Of a stretch of DNA of 64,000 bases, positions 14,096-26,835 are shown in pieces. The stretch covers positions 2,098,560 through 2,162,559 of the forward strand of contig PTFA01000050.1 in the NCBI GenBank assembly GCA_003342895.1. Reading direction: 5' to 3'. This DNA is from Casuarius casuarius (taxonomy: Eukaryota > Chordata > Aves > Casuariiformes > Casuariidae). Below the pieces are notes generated by a model. The model saw nothing but the letters and a program-made list of their open reading frames with translations, was not told the DNA's origin and made no database searches. Positions within the stretch are counted from its first letter, which is position 1, and each line of letters starts with the position of its first letter. Position numbers and translations under genes: made by a program.

Positions 14096-14390
14096 GCTTA
14101 TTATTGTTAATAACAGCAGAGCAATTAGTTTGTTGTAGGAGCAGGCTTTTTGTGTGTAAATAGGGAGCAATGTGCTGATAGACTTGTAGACAGGCACATG
14201 TAGCTGACATGGGGTTGTGACTGTAGAGAGCTGCATCCAGTAGATTCTTTGCCTTTCATATACAACTCTAGGCTGGTGCATGTCCAAATCAGTTTTTGAG
14301 GAGATCTGATCTTAAGCAGGCAAAGTTCCTCTATAATTACTGATTACAGAAGGCTCTGAAATAGCAGGGAATCCTATGGTGATGTGATAT

Positions 14391-14503
14391 GTCTCTCTCT
14401 CTTCAGAATGAGTAATTGTCTCTCTTTCTCTCCCTTTCCCCCTCTTTCTCTTTCTCTCCCTTCTCCGCTCGCACTCGCTCTCTCTCTTGGGGGTGGGGGG
14501 GGA
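14391..14503. repeat. Polypyrimidine (CT)n tract ending in a G-rich run
   Basis: Interrupted TCTCTC/CTTTCTC sequence over about 100 bases, followed by GGGGGTGGGGGGGG. The strand asymmetry could favour triplex or slipped structures. Confidence 0.85.
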
Positions 14504-14599
14504 TTAAGACTCTGTCTAATGTTAACAATTAATGGAAGAGGTCCTAACAGAAATAGAACTGGTGAAAGACATGAGTATTTATAGGAAACAAAGTAAAAA

Positions 14600-14935
14600 T
14601 AAATTCAAGATTAAATATCAACAGCTAGCAGCCAGCAGCTAATAGCTTTTGTCTCTCTCCTTTTAAGTAATCAAAGCGTTATTTGGAAAGGATCCCTGCT
14701 GGGTTTGGAGAAGCCAGTCCATCATGCATGCTAGGGGAAGTTGAGATGTTTGTTTACAGCATGGCATTTCCTCAGAGTTCCTGCAGAACCAGCACTCAGC
14801 TGGGGTTAGTAGAGTGGGAGGCGAGATTTTTCTGTTGAGGTGTAAAACTAAGCTTTTGATTGCTTTTGGTCATTGGAGATCCTGTTTTTTTTCCAGTGTT
14901 ACCATAGCAACCTAAAGATGATGGGACACACAAAT
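14600..14935. promoter_or_regulatory. Candidate conserved non-coding element with an RFX X-box
   Basis: A complex, low-repeat stretch containing CAGCTAGCAGCCAGCAGCTAAT, GTAATCAAAGCG, CATGCATGC and a perfect X-box. This mix of transcription-factor-like words is typical of vertebrate enhancers in developmental gene deserts. Conservation cannot be measured here, so the element is an inference. Confidence 0.35.
14898..14911 (+). promoter_or_regulatory. RFX X-box, GTTACCATAGCAAC
   Basis: The site matches the RFX consensus GTNRCC-NN-RGYAAC at all fixed positions. The two half-sites are inverted and separated by AT. RFX factors bind such sites in ciliary, neural and immune gene control. The target gene is unknown; SALL1 is the nearest gene seen. 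Confidence 0.65.
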
Positions 14936-17900
14936 ATCTATTAGTACACACGTCCAGTACAGGAGGCTCTGGAATGGCTGAAGTCCAGCAAAATGGCTCT
15001 ATCTACTCTGTCAAAGTTCATAGTATAAGAAGTGATGTGTGGAGAAGTTTTTGTCTATACCAGTGGAAATTATGGAAATTTCTCAGATGACTTTATCCTA
15101 ATTCAAGGGTTGATCTCATCTTGTCTCTCTTCAGCAAATCAGAGGTACAAAGGTCTCAAGTTACCCTCTGTATTCCTTTCTTCCCAGGATCTAGCTTGGG
15201 CTCTGTTTAATACTGTCTAGTTTCTTTTTCAGTGGAAACAGTTAATCCAAGTGCTTTGAGCAAGTCTTAAAAACTGCTCTTAATTGCCTCCATCAATTGC
15301 CTTTTGGTTTTCTTCTTTATTTCTTCTCAAATGACTTGTGTGGTTATAGCACTGTCCTTTTAAAAAAGCTATTAAATTCCACTGTAGGTATGGATGAATT
15401 TAAGTATGTGAAGTTTTTGCTATCTTCTGATAAAACTACAAAAGGAGGTTGGAAGGGATGGGCAGCTTGGGGGGTGTCTTCTATTTCTGTGGGTGAGAGT
15501 GTGCTGACTGCAAGTAGCTGCTGAGCCTTTTGCTGGAATCTCAATTACTCACCATTCAATGTCTTTTTTCTCCTGTTCTTTAGTGTTTCCAAGTGTTTAT
15601 GGTTGATTTTTCTTGAGAAAGATATCAATACCGAAACTTTTGTTGTTTGTATGCGTATGTGAGGTGATGTGAGAGGAGGGAGGTATATTTTTCCTGGTTT
15701 TTGTTTGATATAAATTTACGATACGGTTCATGGGTGAGAAACCCACATTTCCATCTGGGAGAACCAAAGAATTTCAGCCCTTTCATCAGTGCTTCCTTCC
15801 CTTTCCTTCATCTCACACTGTTCAATGATTGTTTTTTAATGCTATTATTGCCACTTGCCTGTGCTAAAACATTTCTAAACAACAAATTTTTCTGGATTTA
15901 CCTGGAGAGCAATAACCCCAATTTAAAGTAAATGAAAACAATTCTAAATAATATTCCAGATGATTATTTGCAGTAGAGGGAGTGTTAATTCTGTAAACAT
16001 GTAGGTAATGCAGCTGAAAAGCAGGACAAGTCATTGCAAAAAACTTTAGATGGAGAGTTAAAGTATTTAATAGTGGTCAAATGCTGCTATCAAAATTAGT
16101 CTTTATTAAAAGGAGAAATGTTACATGCTTCTAGTCTGGTAATAAACCTACAGTGACTCATCAGGGTGATGTTGTGGCTTTTTCCTTTGCACTTATGGAG
16201 TAGGGTATTGATTAGGCTGTGAAATAATACAACTGAAGCTCAGGTAGCAAATAGGTGTTCAATTGGTCTCCCTTTACTAAGTCTGCTGTATATCCCCACA
16301 TTGTTTATAGCTGAAGGATTGACTTTGGAAAATAACTTTGATAAATACCACCTTGTAGCACCTGTTTAACTAATGGGGAAGAAAGAATTTCCTAGTTTGT
16401 TAACTTTAAGTATTGGGAGTAGAAGTGATGTGCACATAATAATATTATGATTCATACAAACCACTTTTCAGCCAACTCAATACATTTCATTACCTCCTTT
16501 CCAGCAGAAGTATTGATTTTTGTTTTGCGGTTTTATAACACAATTTCAGGGCTGTTGTAGTTTAATGAGGCATGTTCTTATGATGTTTAAAAAGATTTGA
16601 AGCAGTTGTTGAAATAAATATTATGGATCGCCCATCTCCTGTCACCTCTTCTTTCTCTTACCCATATAAACCCAGTATAAGAATGAGGAGGGCACCCAGC
16701 TATGCAGCTTTTTGTGTTTGAGATCAAAGTGCTACTGGAGAACAATAGCAGGCCACACTTCTGTGTTCATGACCACACACAGCAGCACCTGCAGAGCAGT
16801 AAAATGTCATTGTTGCTTCTGCAGTTTGAGCACAGAGGAAGCACTACTGAGGTGGCAGAGGTGGCAGATGATTCTAATAATACTTGATGTGAATTGATGG
16901 GGAAGGAGGACCATAACACAGAGGGCTTTTTATTATAAGCCCTGACTTACCAAGCTGTGAACAACAGAATACTGCACCTGTGGACTTTCTTCAAATCAAC
17001 CATTATGGAAAGTGACAGATTTTATTAACTTAAGGAAGAACTTTTCAACATGGAGAGATTTGTAGTTTATTTTGAGTCATATGAAGAAAAAAGAAAAGAT
17101 ATATTTACATATTTCCTGCTGCTCATATTTTTCTATTTGAATCTTTTGGTTCTGCTTTTTGAACTGTGTTCAAATGATAGAATTGCAGGAGCATTATTAG
17201 AAAGACTTTTATCTAAAAAAAAATAAGAACTAAAAACACTTTGGAATATTTTTCTGACTATTCTTATCCACTGTTTCATGTCTTATATTAGATGGTTGAT
17301 GAAGCTTGGAAAGGGACTGAAATTAGAAAGAGAATAAACATATTGCTTGAAGAGAGACATCTGATATTTTTTAATAGATATTCAGGAATCTGAGGCTTGA
17401 AAAAAGCTGCTGGAGAAGATTCTTAAATGGCCCTAAATGAAACTCATTTATACTAGGCACTGTCTTTGTGCAGTCAGTTCCTCCCTTGTTTGTCCGTCTT
17501 TGGGATAGTTCTGGGAGGGTAGGGAATGACGTAATGGATGTTGGACACTCATTACTGAAGGCACGTGCAGGTACAAAGGAGCTAAGATGCCTCTGATTTG
17601 GACAATACATAGTTTACTTTCTACTCCAAACAGCTTGGTTTATCCACTTTATTTACAGCAGTAAAACATCACTGCTTGAAGACAACCTTTGATATTTCTG
17701 TTCTGGGATTGTCACAGCACTGGACTGGTTTCTGGAATGAATTAGAAGAGACTCAGTACTTCTTTGTTCAGATGCCTATCCTGTGCCCCCTGTAGTGCCA
17801 GTAGCACAGAGCTATTGCAAAAATTGGGAAGATGCTCCAATATTAGAGCAATTCCTACCTAGAGCAGAAATGAACAGAGCACAGGATCTGATTTATCTTG

Positions 17901-20890
17901 AGTTTTTCAGTTGTCTCTATTTAACAAAATATTTGGCCCTATCCTGACTTTATTATGGATAAACCTAGAATGGTTTTGCTAGGTGCAGAGACAGGCCCCT
18001 GGAGCCCATACGAATCCAAGCACATCAAAACCTTTGTGCAGGTGCCATTCAAATACCCAGACGATGATACATTTGAGGTTGCCTTAAAAACAGAATCATA
18101 CATAAAAAGGGAACTCTGGATAAAAGCACTTTCTTCTCTTACTATGTGTATATATATCTATGTACAGCTTTTGCGGTCAGTTTTGAAGGAAACATGAAAG
18201 TTGTAATTCATGTAATATTAATAGCTAAGAATTGACAAATCAAGCATAAAGTCAACTGAGTCATGATTATTAGCTAAAAGCATACTGCTTTCTGGTGATT
18301 CTTTTTGTTCTGAAAATAAGCTCTGGATGAACTGGAAATCATTTTACAGGAAACCCTGAAGTAAAGAGGTCATGCAGAGTAGTTGGTGGAATATTACACT
18401 TTTCATTTGCACAAACAGATGGTAAGCTTGGCCTCAGATTTAATCACGGGATGACAGACAGGTAGCACTTTTGTATATTTCAGATGGAGACTTTCTTTTT
18501 AGAGAGCTGGAAACTACTTAATATTCAATAGCCTCTATACCAGTAGAGAGAAATATTTGCCAGATATTTATGTTAGTGTTGCTTTAACTTATTATTGGAA
18601 TTAATTCATACAAGAAAACTGCTGGTTCATTTAGTTAACTGAAAAACTTTGGTTTGATGTATTCTCTCCTCCTCCTCCTTTTCTGTTTTGGCAATGTATG
18701 TAGCAATCCAGAACACACAGAAATGTGCCTGTGAATAAACTTGTGAGCAAATACCCGCCTTAACAATTCAGGATTCATGAATATCTGACCATATTCTTTT
18801 TAGCTAGTCTTTTAGATAAGATTTTGATATCAGTTGTTTCTCTTTCCCCTCCCAAAGCATAATACCTGGTAACCTAAGCACATACAATCTGTTTCAGAAG
18901 AGGGATTCAGGCAAGTGCAGCCACTGGTGTGTTTTAATGTCACTGCAGAGATTATATTACCTTCCTAGAAACAAAATCTTTTTTCTCCCCTTCAAATGGA
19001 AGTCCCCTGATACCCCCGTCAGAGACCATTTGTTATGCAGAGTTTTGTGAAGCAATCAAAATTAATTCAGAGTGATCTTTTCACCCAGAACCCCCAGCTT
19101 CAAATAATGGGCTTTCTCAACAGGTGCTCATTGTGGCAGTTTGACTGCAACTTGCCAGACTAAAGATTTTATTCTTTAGCCATATTTAAGAAAAAAAAAA
19201 TCCTCAACTTGTAATTTACTAATCTTTAGCAGCTGCCCAGGAAGGCACACCTGCCTAAAAGAATGATGTCTTGTATCTTTGAAATATAAAACCTAAAAAT
19301 GTTTCCATATTTGTTTATTTCTCTACTTGATAAAATCTCATTTACAACTCATTGGGAAACCTGTCCAAAAACAATGCCATGCAATGTTGCAGTCTTATGA
19401 AGAATCTAATTGTGCAGTTTCTTTTTAGAGGGGAGAAAACTACTTCTGAAGGCAAAAAAAAAGCGTTTTGATTTTTCCTGGGTTAGGCTTTATGGCAGGT
19501 TTCATTGTGAAATGAAACAGAAGTAAAATAAAATAACAAGTGCTTTAAGGGTAGAACTAATAAGCTATGCTCATTTTGACTGTTGAGTATTTGACAAATG
19601 TTTAGTCATGTCTTGCATAATATGAACTTCTTTCATTTTCTCTTAAATATCTTTCATATGACCTTTAAAAGTAAAATTGAAAACCAGACAAAACCATACA
19701 GGTTGTTACATCGAACATCATTGGTGGGACAATAGTGTTTAAAAAAAAAAAAAGGTAATTTGGTTCAGTAAAAGTACTACAGGTTGCGGCATCTCAAATA
19801 CTTACAGTGCTGCTGATACCTGTATACCACAATACTCTCAGTCCTTTAATTACCTGGCAATGTACAGTTAATGAAGTTCACTCCCAGTAGAAAGGTATTC
19901 CTGTGGTGGGTAGAAGATGACATACCAGTCAAAGTGCCTTTACACTGCTATAATTACAGTAGGAGATATTATTGTCATAGTTATTAAGGTAAAAAGTAGT
20001 TTAAAAAGCTATAACCATGTTCAAAATATTGTATCTGTACAAAACAACATGTAGAACTAGCCTCACCATTTTGGATTTATCTCAGGGTGAGAACTTCTGG
20101 GAACATCTGTAGAATATCAGAAACTAGGTAGTGTCTACAAAGGAGAAAAAAATAAAATTAAAACAATTGCTAAAAATGTATTTCTGGACTGTATGATTGC
20201 CACTTATATAGTATTTAAGGAAGGAAATCCTTGTCTGAATGTGTTTTGCTTTGTATGCCACCTTTTAGATTAGACTTGCTTAAGAATAGCCAGGAAATGC
20301 TTGCTTTTGTGTAACTATTGTTAGTCATTGATTGTATTGATGATAATAATTCTGTGGGTTGAATCTGGGGCTCTTGACATTGTCGTCCATTTTAGAAAGT
20401 TGGTAAGAAGTCATTAACACCCTTTATTGAACCAGGTATCTGAAACAGTGGGGGCCTCCAACAACCACATACAGGTGACACTGCCCAAAACAAAGACACA
20501 CGTGAGGCCTCTCAGACAGTTGCAGAGAGAGAGGCTTTACTGGGCATTGCTTTAGCATAACTCTTTGAGGGAGAGAAGAAAAACAGTTTGTAAGGAGAAA
20601 GAAGAAGCAGTAAAAAAGCATCAGCCAGAACTACATGAACGCTGGTAGCGTTTACTTGAGAAAACTAATGCCAGAGCTTTTTGAGTTAAGTACTGAGGAA
20701 AAAAAAGCTTAGAATTAAAAGTAAAGAAACTGTCTCCAGCTGTTTAATTCCTTTTATGTTCAGGGAAATGAGACTTTTTTTGCCTTAAAGAAGGAGCTGA
20801 AGTTATCATCAATTTCTCCTAATAAAAACAAACAGAGTACCCTACATTTTTGGCTTGCTGTTCAGCTCAAAAGGGGGTGACATTACTTTT
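14936..20890. other. Non-coding desert, nothing recognised
   Basis: Long AT-rich unique sequence. An 80-codon + frame at 17955-18197 looks somewhat protein-like but has no recognised relative, splice context or poly(A) tail. Short A runs lie at about 19191-19200 and 19741-19752. Confidence 0.5.
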
Positions 20891-21090
20891 TATTTCAATA
20901 GCACCATTTATTCAAGGCTCTCAAAATATTCTATAAATGTAGATATTAGGCAACATCAGTTGTACAGTGAGCAGGTATCATTTTACCTCTCTAACAAAGT
21001 AGCTGAAGTAAGGAGTAGTCAAGCAGTTTGCCCAAATCAAGCAGTGACTTGGTCACAAAGCTAGGAAGAAAATCCAGGGACCTGATTCCC
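20891..21090 (-). mobile_element. MIR-like SINE relic, reverse orientation
   Basis: Reading on the + strand, a TTTGCCCAAATCAAGCAGTG segment is followed by CACAAAGCTAGGAAGAAAAT and CCTGATTCCC. This is the order of the reverse complement of a MIR. The preceding AATAGCACCATTTATTCAAG and CAAAATATTCTATAAATG correspond to its 3' tail. It is strongly diverged. Confidence 0.7.
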
Positions 21091-23986
21091 TTTTTATTTA
21101 TGCTGGTGTAAACAAGATGTAAGAAGAACAACTGTGTCTCAGTAACTGTGACACCTGGTTCCTACTATAATTATGAATGTAATCGGGTTCCCTGTGGAGC
21201 TGAGGGAAGTACAGAAGTCCTGATGCTAGGTCCCTTGCTCTCAATACAGTCTCTCAGTGTTGGTCCTTAGTACATACTTATTTGTGTGAAAGCTAGAATA
21301 TGCTGCCTTTTGTATGTTCTACTACAATATTTCTATAGCTCTACAGAAAACAAGGTAAAAATCTTGGCCTGTTATCATTAACATTATTAAGGGACATAAG
21401 GAGTATGCTATTGGCATCTAGTTGCCACCTTGTTGCTTACTTACTTTCTAATGATAATAATATATATCTCATTGACGTACAAAAAACAGTGTTAATTAAA
21501 ATTATGAAAATGAGGTTTCAACCATTCCAGATTCACTGTTTCTACAGACTGGGGGGTGGGGGAGGCAGAGGGTCCTGGGTGATGATGCGACTTGTGTGGA
21601 GTCATCTGGCAGAAGGGAACTTGCACCTCCCGAGTCCTAGTTTAGTATATGTTTCAGAAGAGCATCCAACATAGAGAATTGAGAGAGCTGTAAGTTATAA
21701 AGACTTTCCTCTCTTTAATACTAGTTAATGTTCGTAGATGGTTTGGTATACATTTTAAAGCTCTGCTTGAAATGTATCCAGAATATTTATAAAATGTCAC
21801 ACACTAGCATATTTCTTTACAAAGAAAAAAATTATAGGCCAAAACTGAGATCTAAGAAGCTAGTTTACCCATGCAAACCTCTCACAATTACTCTATACTT
21901 AATTTTAAAATTTTGTTCTCTAGAGAGCAGTTCTATTTTTTTCTTCTTCCAAAAATCAAACAAGTCAGCCCTGATGTTGTTAACTGCTTTAGTTTAGTGA
22001 CTGTTTTAATTTCATGCTGTATCAGAAGTAAAATTTGCTCAAATTTGAATATGACTATTAAATTATGTCTGAAACACAGTCTTTTTAAAAGAACAACATC
22101 ACATCAAAAATGCAGGGTACAGAGTTATTGCAAATATGAACTCTGATCTACAATGGACCTTATGTGGTATTATCAAGACAAAGCTATTTGCTACTTCACT
22201 CTTTAGAATTCAGCACGCTTCAGCTTGCTGTGCTTTTGCAACATCAAACTCTTGTGCATTCTGTAAAGTATGTAACTGATTAGCCACCAGTGTTTCCTAG
22301 TACTTTATATATGGGTGATTTAATTCAGCTTGTTTAATGAGTTCTTACAGAATTTTTCAAAGGAGGAAGGGATTGTTTAGGCTACCAAACTAAACGCCAA
22401 AACATTTTAGGGTTTATACTTTTGTCCATATGAGGAAAATATTACTAATCTGTAAACCACATGAAACAATCCTACAGAATTTGATAAAGCATTTTCACCA
22501 ATGGAGAATGATCAATTTATATTCAGATTCTCAACCAAATTAGGACTAGGATTTTTCATATGTTTAGCCTAAAAGCATACCAACTAAATTCTGGAAAAAT
22601 GAAGGTGGGTGAGCAAAATGAAATACCAGATAAATGCTTATAGATAGCTTACAGAAGCACAGAAAACTATGCTATAGCAGCATATCCATGTGCAGATAGA
22701 ATGGCATTTTGAAGCTGGATAAGCTTTGTATAATCTCTTATCTTCACATTAAAAAAATCATATTGCTGAAGACTTAAAAAATAAGCTCAAAATCTAAACA
22801 AACAATGCAATGATTTCCTTCATAATCTGCTAGCACTATGACTTACCAGCTGTTAGATGTATGTATTTGCTCCAGTGGAATATTTGACTTGAATATAGCT
22901 GAGTGGTTTACTGTTTGTTGTTGTTGATGGTGTAACTGATTACTTTGTTACTATTCATTTTGATAATGCACTTATCTATTATTATTACCCATTTTGAGGC
23001 TGGGGTAATGAAGATGCTAACTGCTGTCAAGCACTGCTGAGCTACAAGTGAAAAATATAACTCTTCCTACTTCCAGAATTAGTCACTTACTGTTCTTCCT
23101 CTTCCCTCTGCTCTTGCACAAGACTATGCTATCACCTGACTTCAAAACAAAATATATTTCCCACAAACTCTGCCACCTTAGGTGCCATCCTTCTCCATTC
23201 TTCTAAATTCCTACCTTTCTCCCTTTCTTTCTTGCTACAGCTTCTGTAGAGCAGCTTCTTCTACCACAGAGAAAACGTCAATTCGTATAAGCAGCATAGG
23301 GGATATTGTGTTTTTAGATGGTGTGGGGAGAACTGAGGAGGAGATGGACGGCATCCATTGGGTCAGTCCCCCTGAGACTTATGGTTAATTTCTGGCTCCT
23401 GAAGTGTGTGGGGGTTTTGTTCATTGGCATCAAGATTGCATCTGCAGGGGAAGTGAGCATACATTTGATTTCAACCGCAGTGTGGTATTTTCATGATACT
23501 TGACGTAAGGAACGTTTTAGGAACTTTAATGGCTGTGTGGCTTTTTCTGAGACAGTAATTTGGATATCTCATGAACCTGCTGCTAGATACATCCTCATCT
23601 GAAGACAGAGATGACTCTAGCCACCACATCAAGTTGTGCAAGAAGTGTGTTACTTCTCTGGCGGCCCTGACTCCCCCTCCTTAGCCATGGCCTTGTGGCT
23701 GGACAAAGCCCAGCCTGGCTGGAGCAGACAGGATGCAAGAAGACTCGTGGTGCAGTGTGGAGAGTGTAAGCAATCCCTTTGCAGGGGCAGTGGATAGGGG
23801 ATGAAGGCAGGAAGCTGGGCTGCTGTCAGCACATGTGCCTTCAGAGTGTGGGTGTGAGGATCTCTTCTACATGCGTCTTCTCATGACCCTACACATAGAA
23901 AACCTGTCATGTCACTGGCTGCTAGCAACATAACCACTCACTGTAGAACATTATTCAACATCTGAGTTCACGTCTCCTGTTTTATG
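21091..23986. other. Non-coding desert, nothing firm
   Basis: Unique AT-rich sequence. Around 22980-23050 a phrase like ATTATTATTACCCATTTTGAG resembles another reverse MIR tail but is too short to assign. A locally GC-richer patch at about 23640-23830 contains no recognised gene. Confidence 0.45.
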
Positions 23987-23987
23987 A

Positions 23988-24018
<31 letters not shown>
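23987..24018. repeat. (TA)n(CA)n microsatellite
   Basis: About ten TA units pass directly into about seven CA units. Confidence 0.95.
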
Positions 24019-26203
24019 AAATGATAACTATAAAAATGTGATCTATCTCATGAAGACTACCCAGTATGTCAATTATGGTACATTAAATTAAACACAATTG
24101 TGTTGATATAGCTCTGTTTCATTTCTTGAACAAAATGTAGTGGGTAGGTTTTTCTGTCAAACTACTTGGATACTATGGGCTGAGTTGGCAAGTTTTAGGT
24201 ATTTACCAGGTACCAAGTCATTCTGTTAAGATAACATTCCCATTAAGGTCTCTGGCATGCCTTCTCATAAATATGCTTAGTGTTTGTGATGTCAGGGTGT
24301 GTGAACTCTTTGCAAATAAGACAGAACAGTTTAGATCTGAGTTGCTTTTATGTAGCTTGTTTGTTATTTGAGGCTTATGTTTCTATTTTCTGTTATTTTT
24401 TAGTACTAATTCTGTTGATTGAAAATAGAAATACTGCTCTTTTCTTTTGATAATAATTTAGATTATTTACTTTACAACTCTCAGAGAATTCCAGGACAAA
24501 GACATTACAATACAAATAAAATAAAAAAAAAACCCTGAATTTATTGATTGGGAATATATGTATGATTCTGAAATTCCAAGATACTGAATTAAGTGAATTC
24601 ATTTCCTAGTCTACTACCACCCAGAATATATGAGGTAGAAATATGTTGTACTGCTTTATACTTTGGTGAGGTCACTCCACCCAAGAACTTCAGATCTTCA
24701 GACCCCAGCCACATCAACAGATCAACAGAGATGCATTCAAATTCTCTGCTTCAATTTTCCATTTCTGTAAAATTCTGGCAGTAGCTTCCTGCTGAGGGAA
24801 TTGTACAATTACTTGTACAAAAGGCCAAAGGTGCAGTAAAATGTAAATTAGGACAGCTTCGCTGAAGTCTAATGTAGTGGGGAGCCTGGACCAGTCTTAT
24901 GATATCAATAAATAAATATATATGTGGGATCCCTTGCAGGCCTCATTTGAGCAGGTGGTCTAACTGAAATTTCTCTATGATTTGAAGTATATGGGTAGAA
25001 GCAATGCTAAACATATACAAGATAATTACAACATGAATGTTTCAGGAATTAGGCTATTTAAGGTCAGGAAAAAAAGAAGTGTCTAGGCAAGCTGGTTTGT
25101 TTTCCTTTTGAATTTTGTGCGAAGTACAGCAACGCAGCCTGAAGTAATAGGTTATAAAGTGTCTTATAAAAATCTGACAGCAGTACAGGGCCCTTTGAGA
25201 TGGCAGAGGAAGGAGGAAAAAGAACAACGGCCCTTGTCTGGGCACATTACAATAGGACAGTCAATAACATTGTAATTTCTAGGAATTTTTTCTTCAAATG
25301 ATGCAAATAACTGTGATTGTCTAGCAAGAAAACAACTCTTCTGTTTCTTAACAGAGCAGCTATGTTCCTTTCCTTCCTTTCTGTTACGGCTATTTAATCC
25401 CTTCTTTCAGTGAGTATACGATGTACAAGCCTGATGGGGCGCAGGCAGAGGAGCTAGGCTTCTGCAAAGGCAGATGGGATGGTGCCGACACATCTGAGGG
25501 ATGTGTCAGGATTACAGTGCAAAAGACATGAATTTCATGGTGTGTATTTTTAAGACAGAAGTGTCATGTTCTAATGAGTGCAGAGATCGTGGCTGATCAA
25601 CAGGAACCACTTTTATTCTCTAATTGTAGAGACTGGTTCATTAGCTCAAGCTCTTGAAAGTCACTTATTGAAAGTCAGCTGTAAAATGGCAGCTGAAATT
25701 GCTGGAGAAGACTCAGATTTTGTTATTTCTGCTACCTACTTTTACATCCCAATATCTGTAGGTTTCTGTTTTAGCTATTGTCCCTTCAGATGAGCCTTCC
25801 TGTCTGTCCAGTTTTCTGAAATAGTTTAACTACCTTTCCTGTGCATTGAAGGTAATATTGTAGATGGAGCGGCTGCTGTAATGTAGTAACTTCCATTTAC
25901 CACTGGATGGTGTTTGAGCCAGTCTTCAGTTCTGGATTAAGTCTCTATGCCAAGACAATAAATAGCTTGTTGTGCAACTAAAAGCAAGAATCCCAAGGCC
26001 ATTTTAGCGATCCAAGGTGAGACTTTCTGTTCTTCTTTATTAAAGATTGTCAAAAATTAGAAATGTTTAGAAATAATAAACTCAAAAAATATGTTAAAAC
26101 ACAATCATTCAGGGATGGTAAGTGGAAGGTTTCCCATACCTATGTTAGTTCAGCCTTACCATTATTGCCTAAGGCAAACTTCGATTCCATTCTTGAGGTT
26201 TTC
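24019..26203. other. Non-coding desert, nothing recognised
   Basis: Unique sequence. An AATAAAATAAAAAAAAAA tract near 24512-24532 resembles a retrocopy tail, but no flanking duplication was found. Confidence 0.5.
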
Positions 26204-26243
26204 TTCTCTCTCTCTCTCTCTCTTTTTTTTTTTTTTTTTTTTT
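26204..26243. repeat. (TC)n plus poly(T) tract
   Basis: About nine TC units run into an uninterrupted T run of about 20 bases. Confidence 0.95.
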
Positions 26244-26334
26244 AATTAAAATGGGTGGATTACTCTGGGATGGATTCTCCTAATTTTCTACTGAGCAATA
26301 CTTCACGCTGTTGGTGGTCACTGAAACATAAGTA

Positions 26335-26425
26335 GGGCCAGATTTACTGAGTTATTGCTTGGTAACACAGGGCCAGATTCTGCTACTTTTTCCTGTGTAT
26401 AATGGAGTTATACGCTTATTGTAAG
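26335..26425. repeat. Old interspersed repeat fragment (GGGCCAGATT type)
   Basis: GGGCCAGATT occurs twice, at 26335-26344 and 26370-26379. The second copy leads into CTGCTACTTTTTCCTGTG and AATGGAGTTATACGC. This word order is one I recall from widespread ancient repeats of turtles, crocodilians and birds. The family name is not certain. Confidence 0.45.
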
Positions 26426-26803
26426 TCAATGATGTTCCAGAACTGGAATATCATATTCAGATATTTATTCTGAAGTTAAGAAGATTCACATCCACACCAG
26501 GATCCAAATTTTGTACCCCAATTACCTCTCTACATAAAACAGATGCATTATTTAATTTGTCTAAATCAGCTCTTGGAATCTTGTCCTCTGGATTTTTATG
26601 AGTGAGTTGTGTAATCTTCCAAGATTCATAAACCGTCTTTTCCAATTAATTTTAATTGCATAAAAGATATGCCCTGGGTGTTAGTGGTGGCTGTGTGTCA
26701 TTATGTTGTTAAAGGATTGCAGAACAAGTCTGATATTATGTTCTATGTCTCTCTCTTAACTGCTAGTTGAAAACTTTGAATGATAAAGTTTAGTCTGACT
26801 GTC

Positions 26804-26809
<6 letters not shown>

Positions 26810-26835
<26 letters not shown>
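26810..26835. repeat. Poly(A) tract, 26 bases
   Basis: Uninterrupted A run. No polyadenylation hexamer lies just upstream and no target duplication was found. Confidence 0.95.

Noticed and set aside
14060..14100. A18 as a SINE or retrocopy tail
   Set aside because: No AATAAA, no recognised element body and no target duplication.
17955..18197. 80-codon + frame with a protein-like start
   Set aside because: No recognised family, no splice or retrocopy context, and a low-complexity end. Chance frames of this size are common across the desert.
24485..24545. AATAAAATAAAAAAAAAA as a second retrocopy tail
   Set aside because: No flanking direct repeat was found and the upstream sequence is plain AT-rich DNA.
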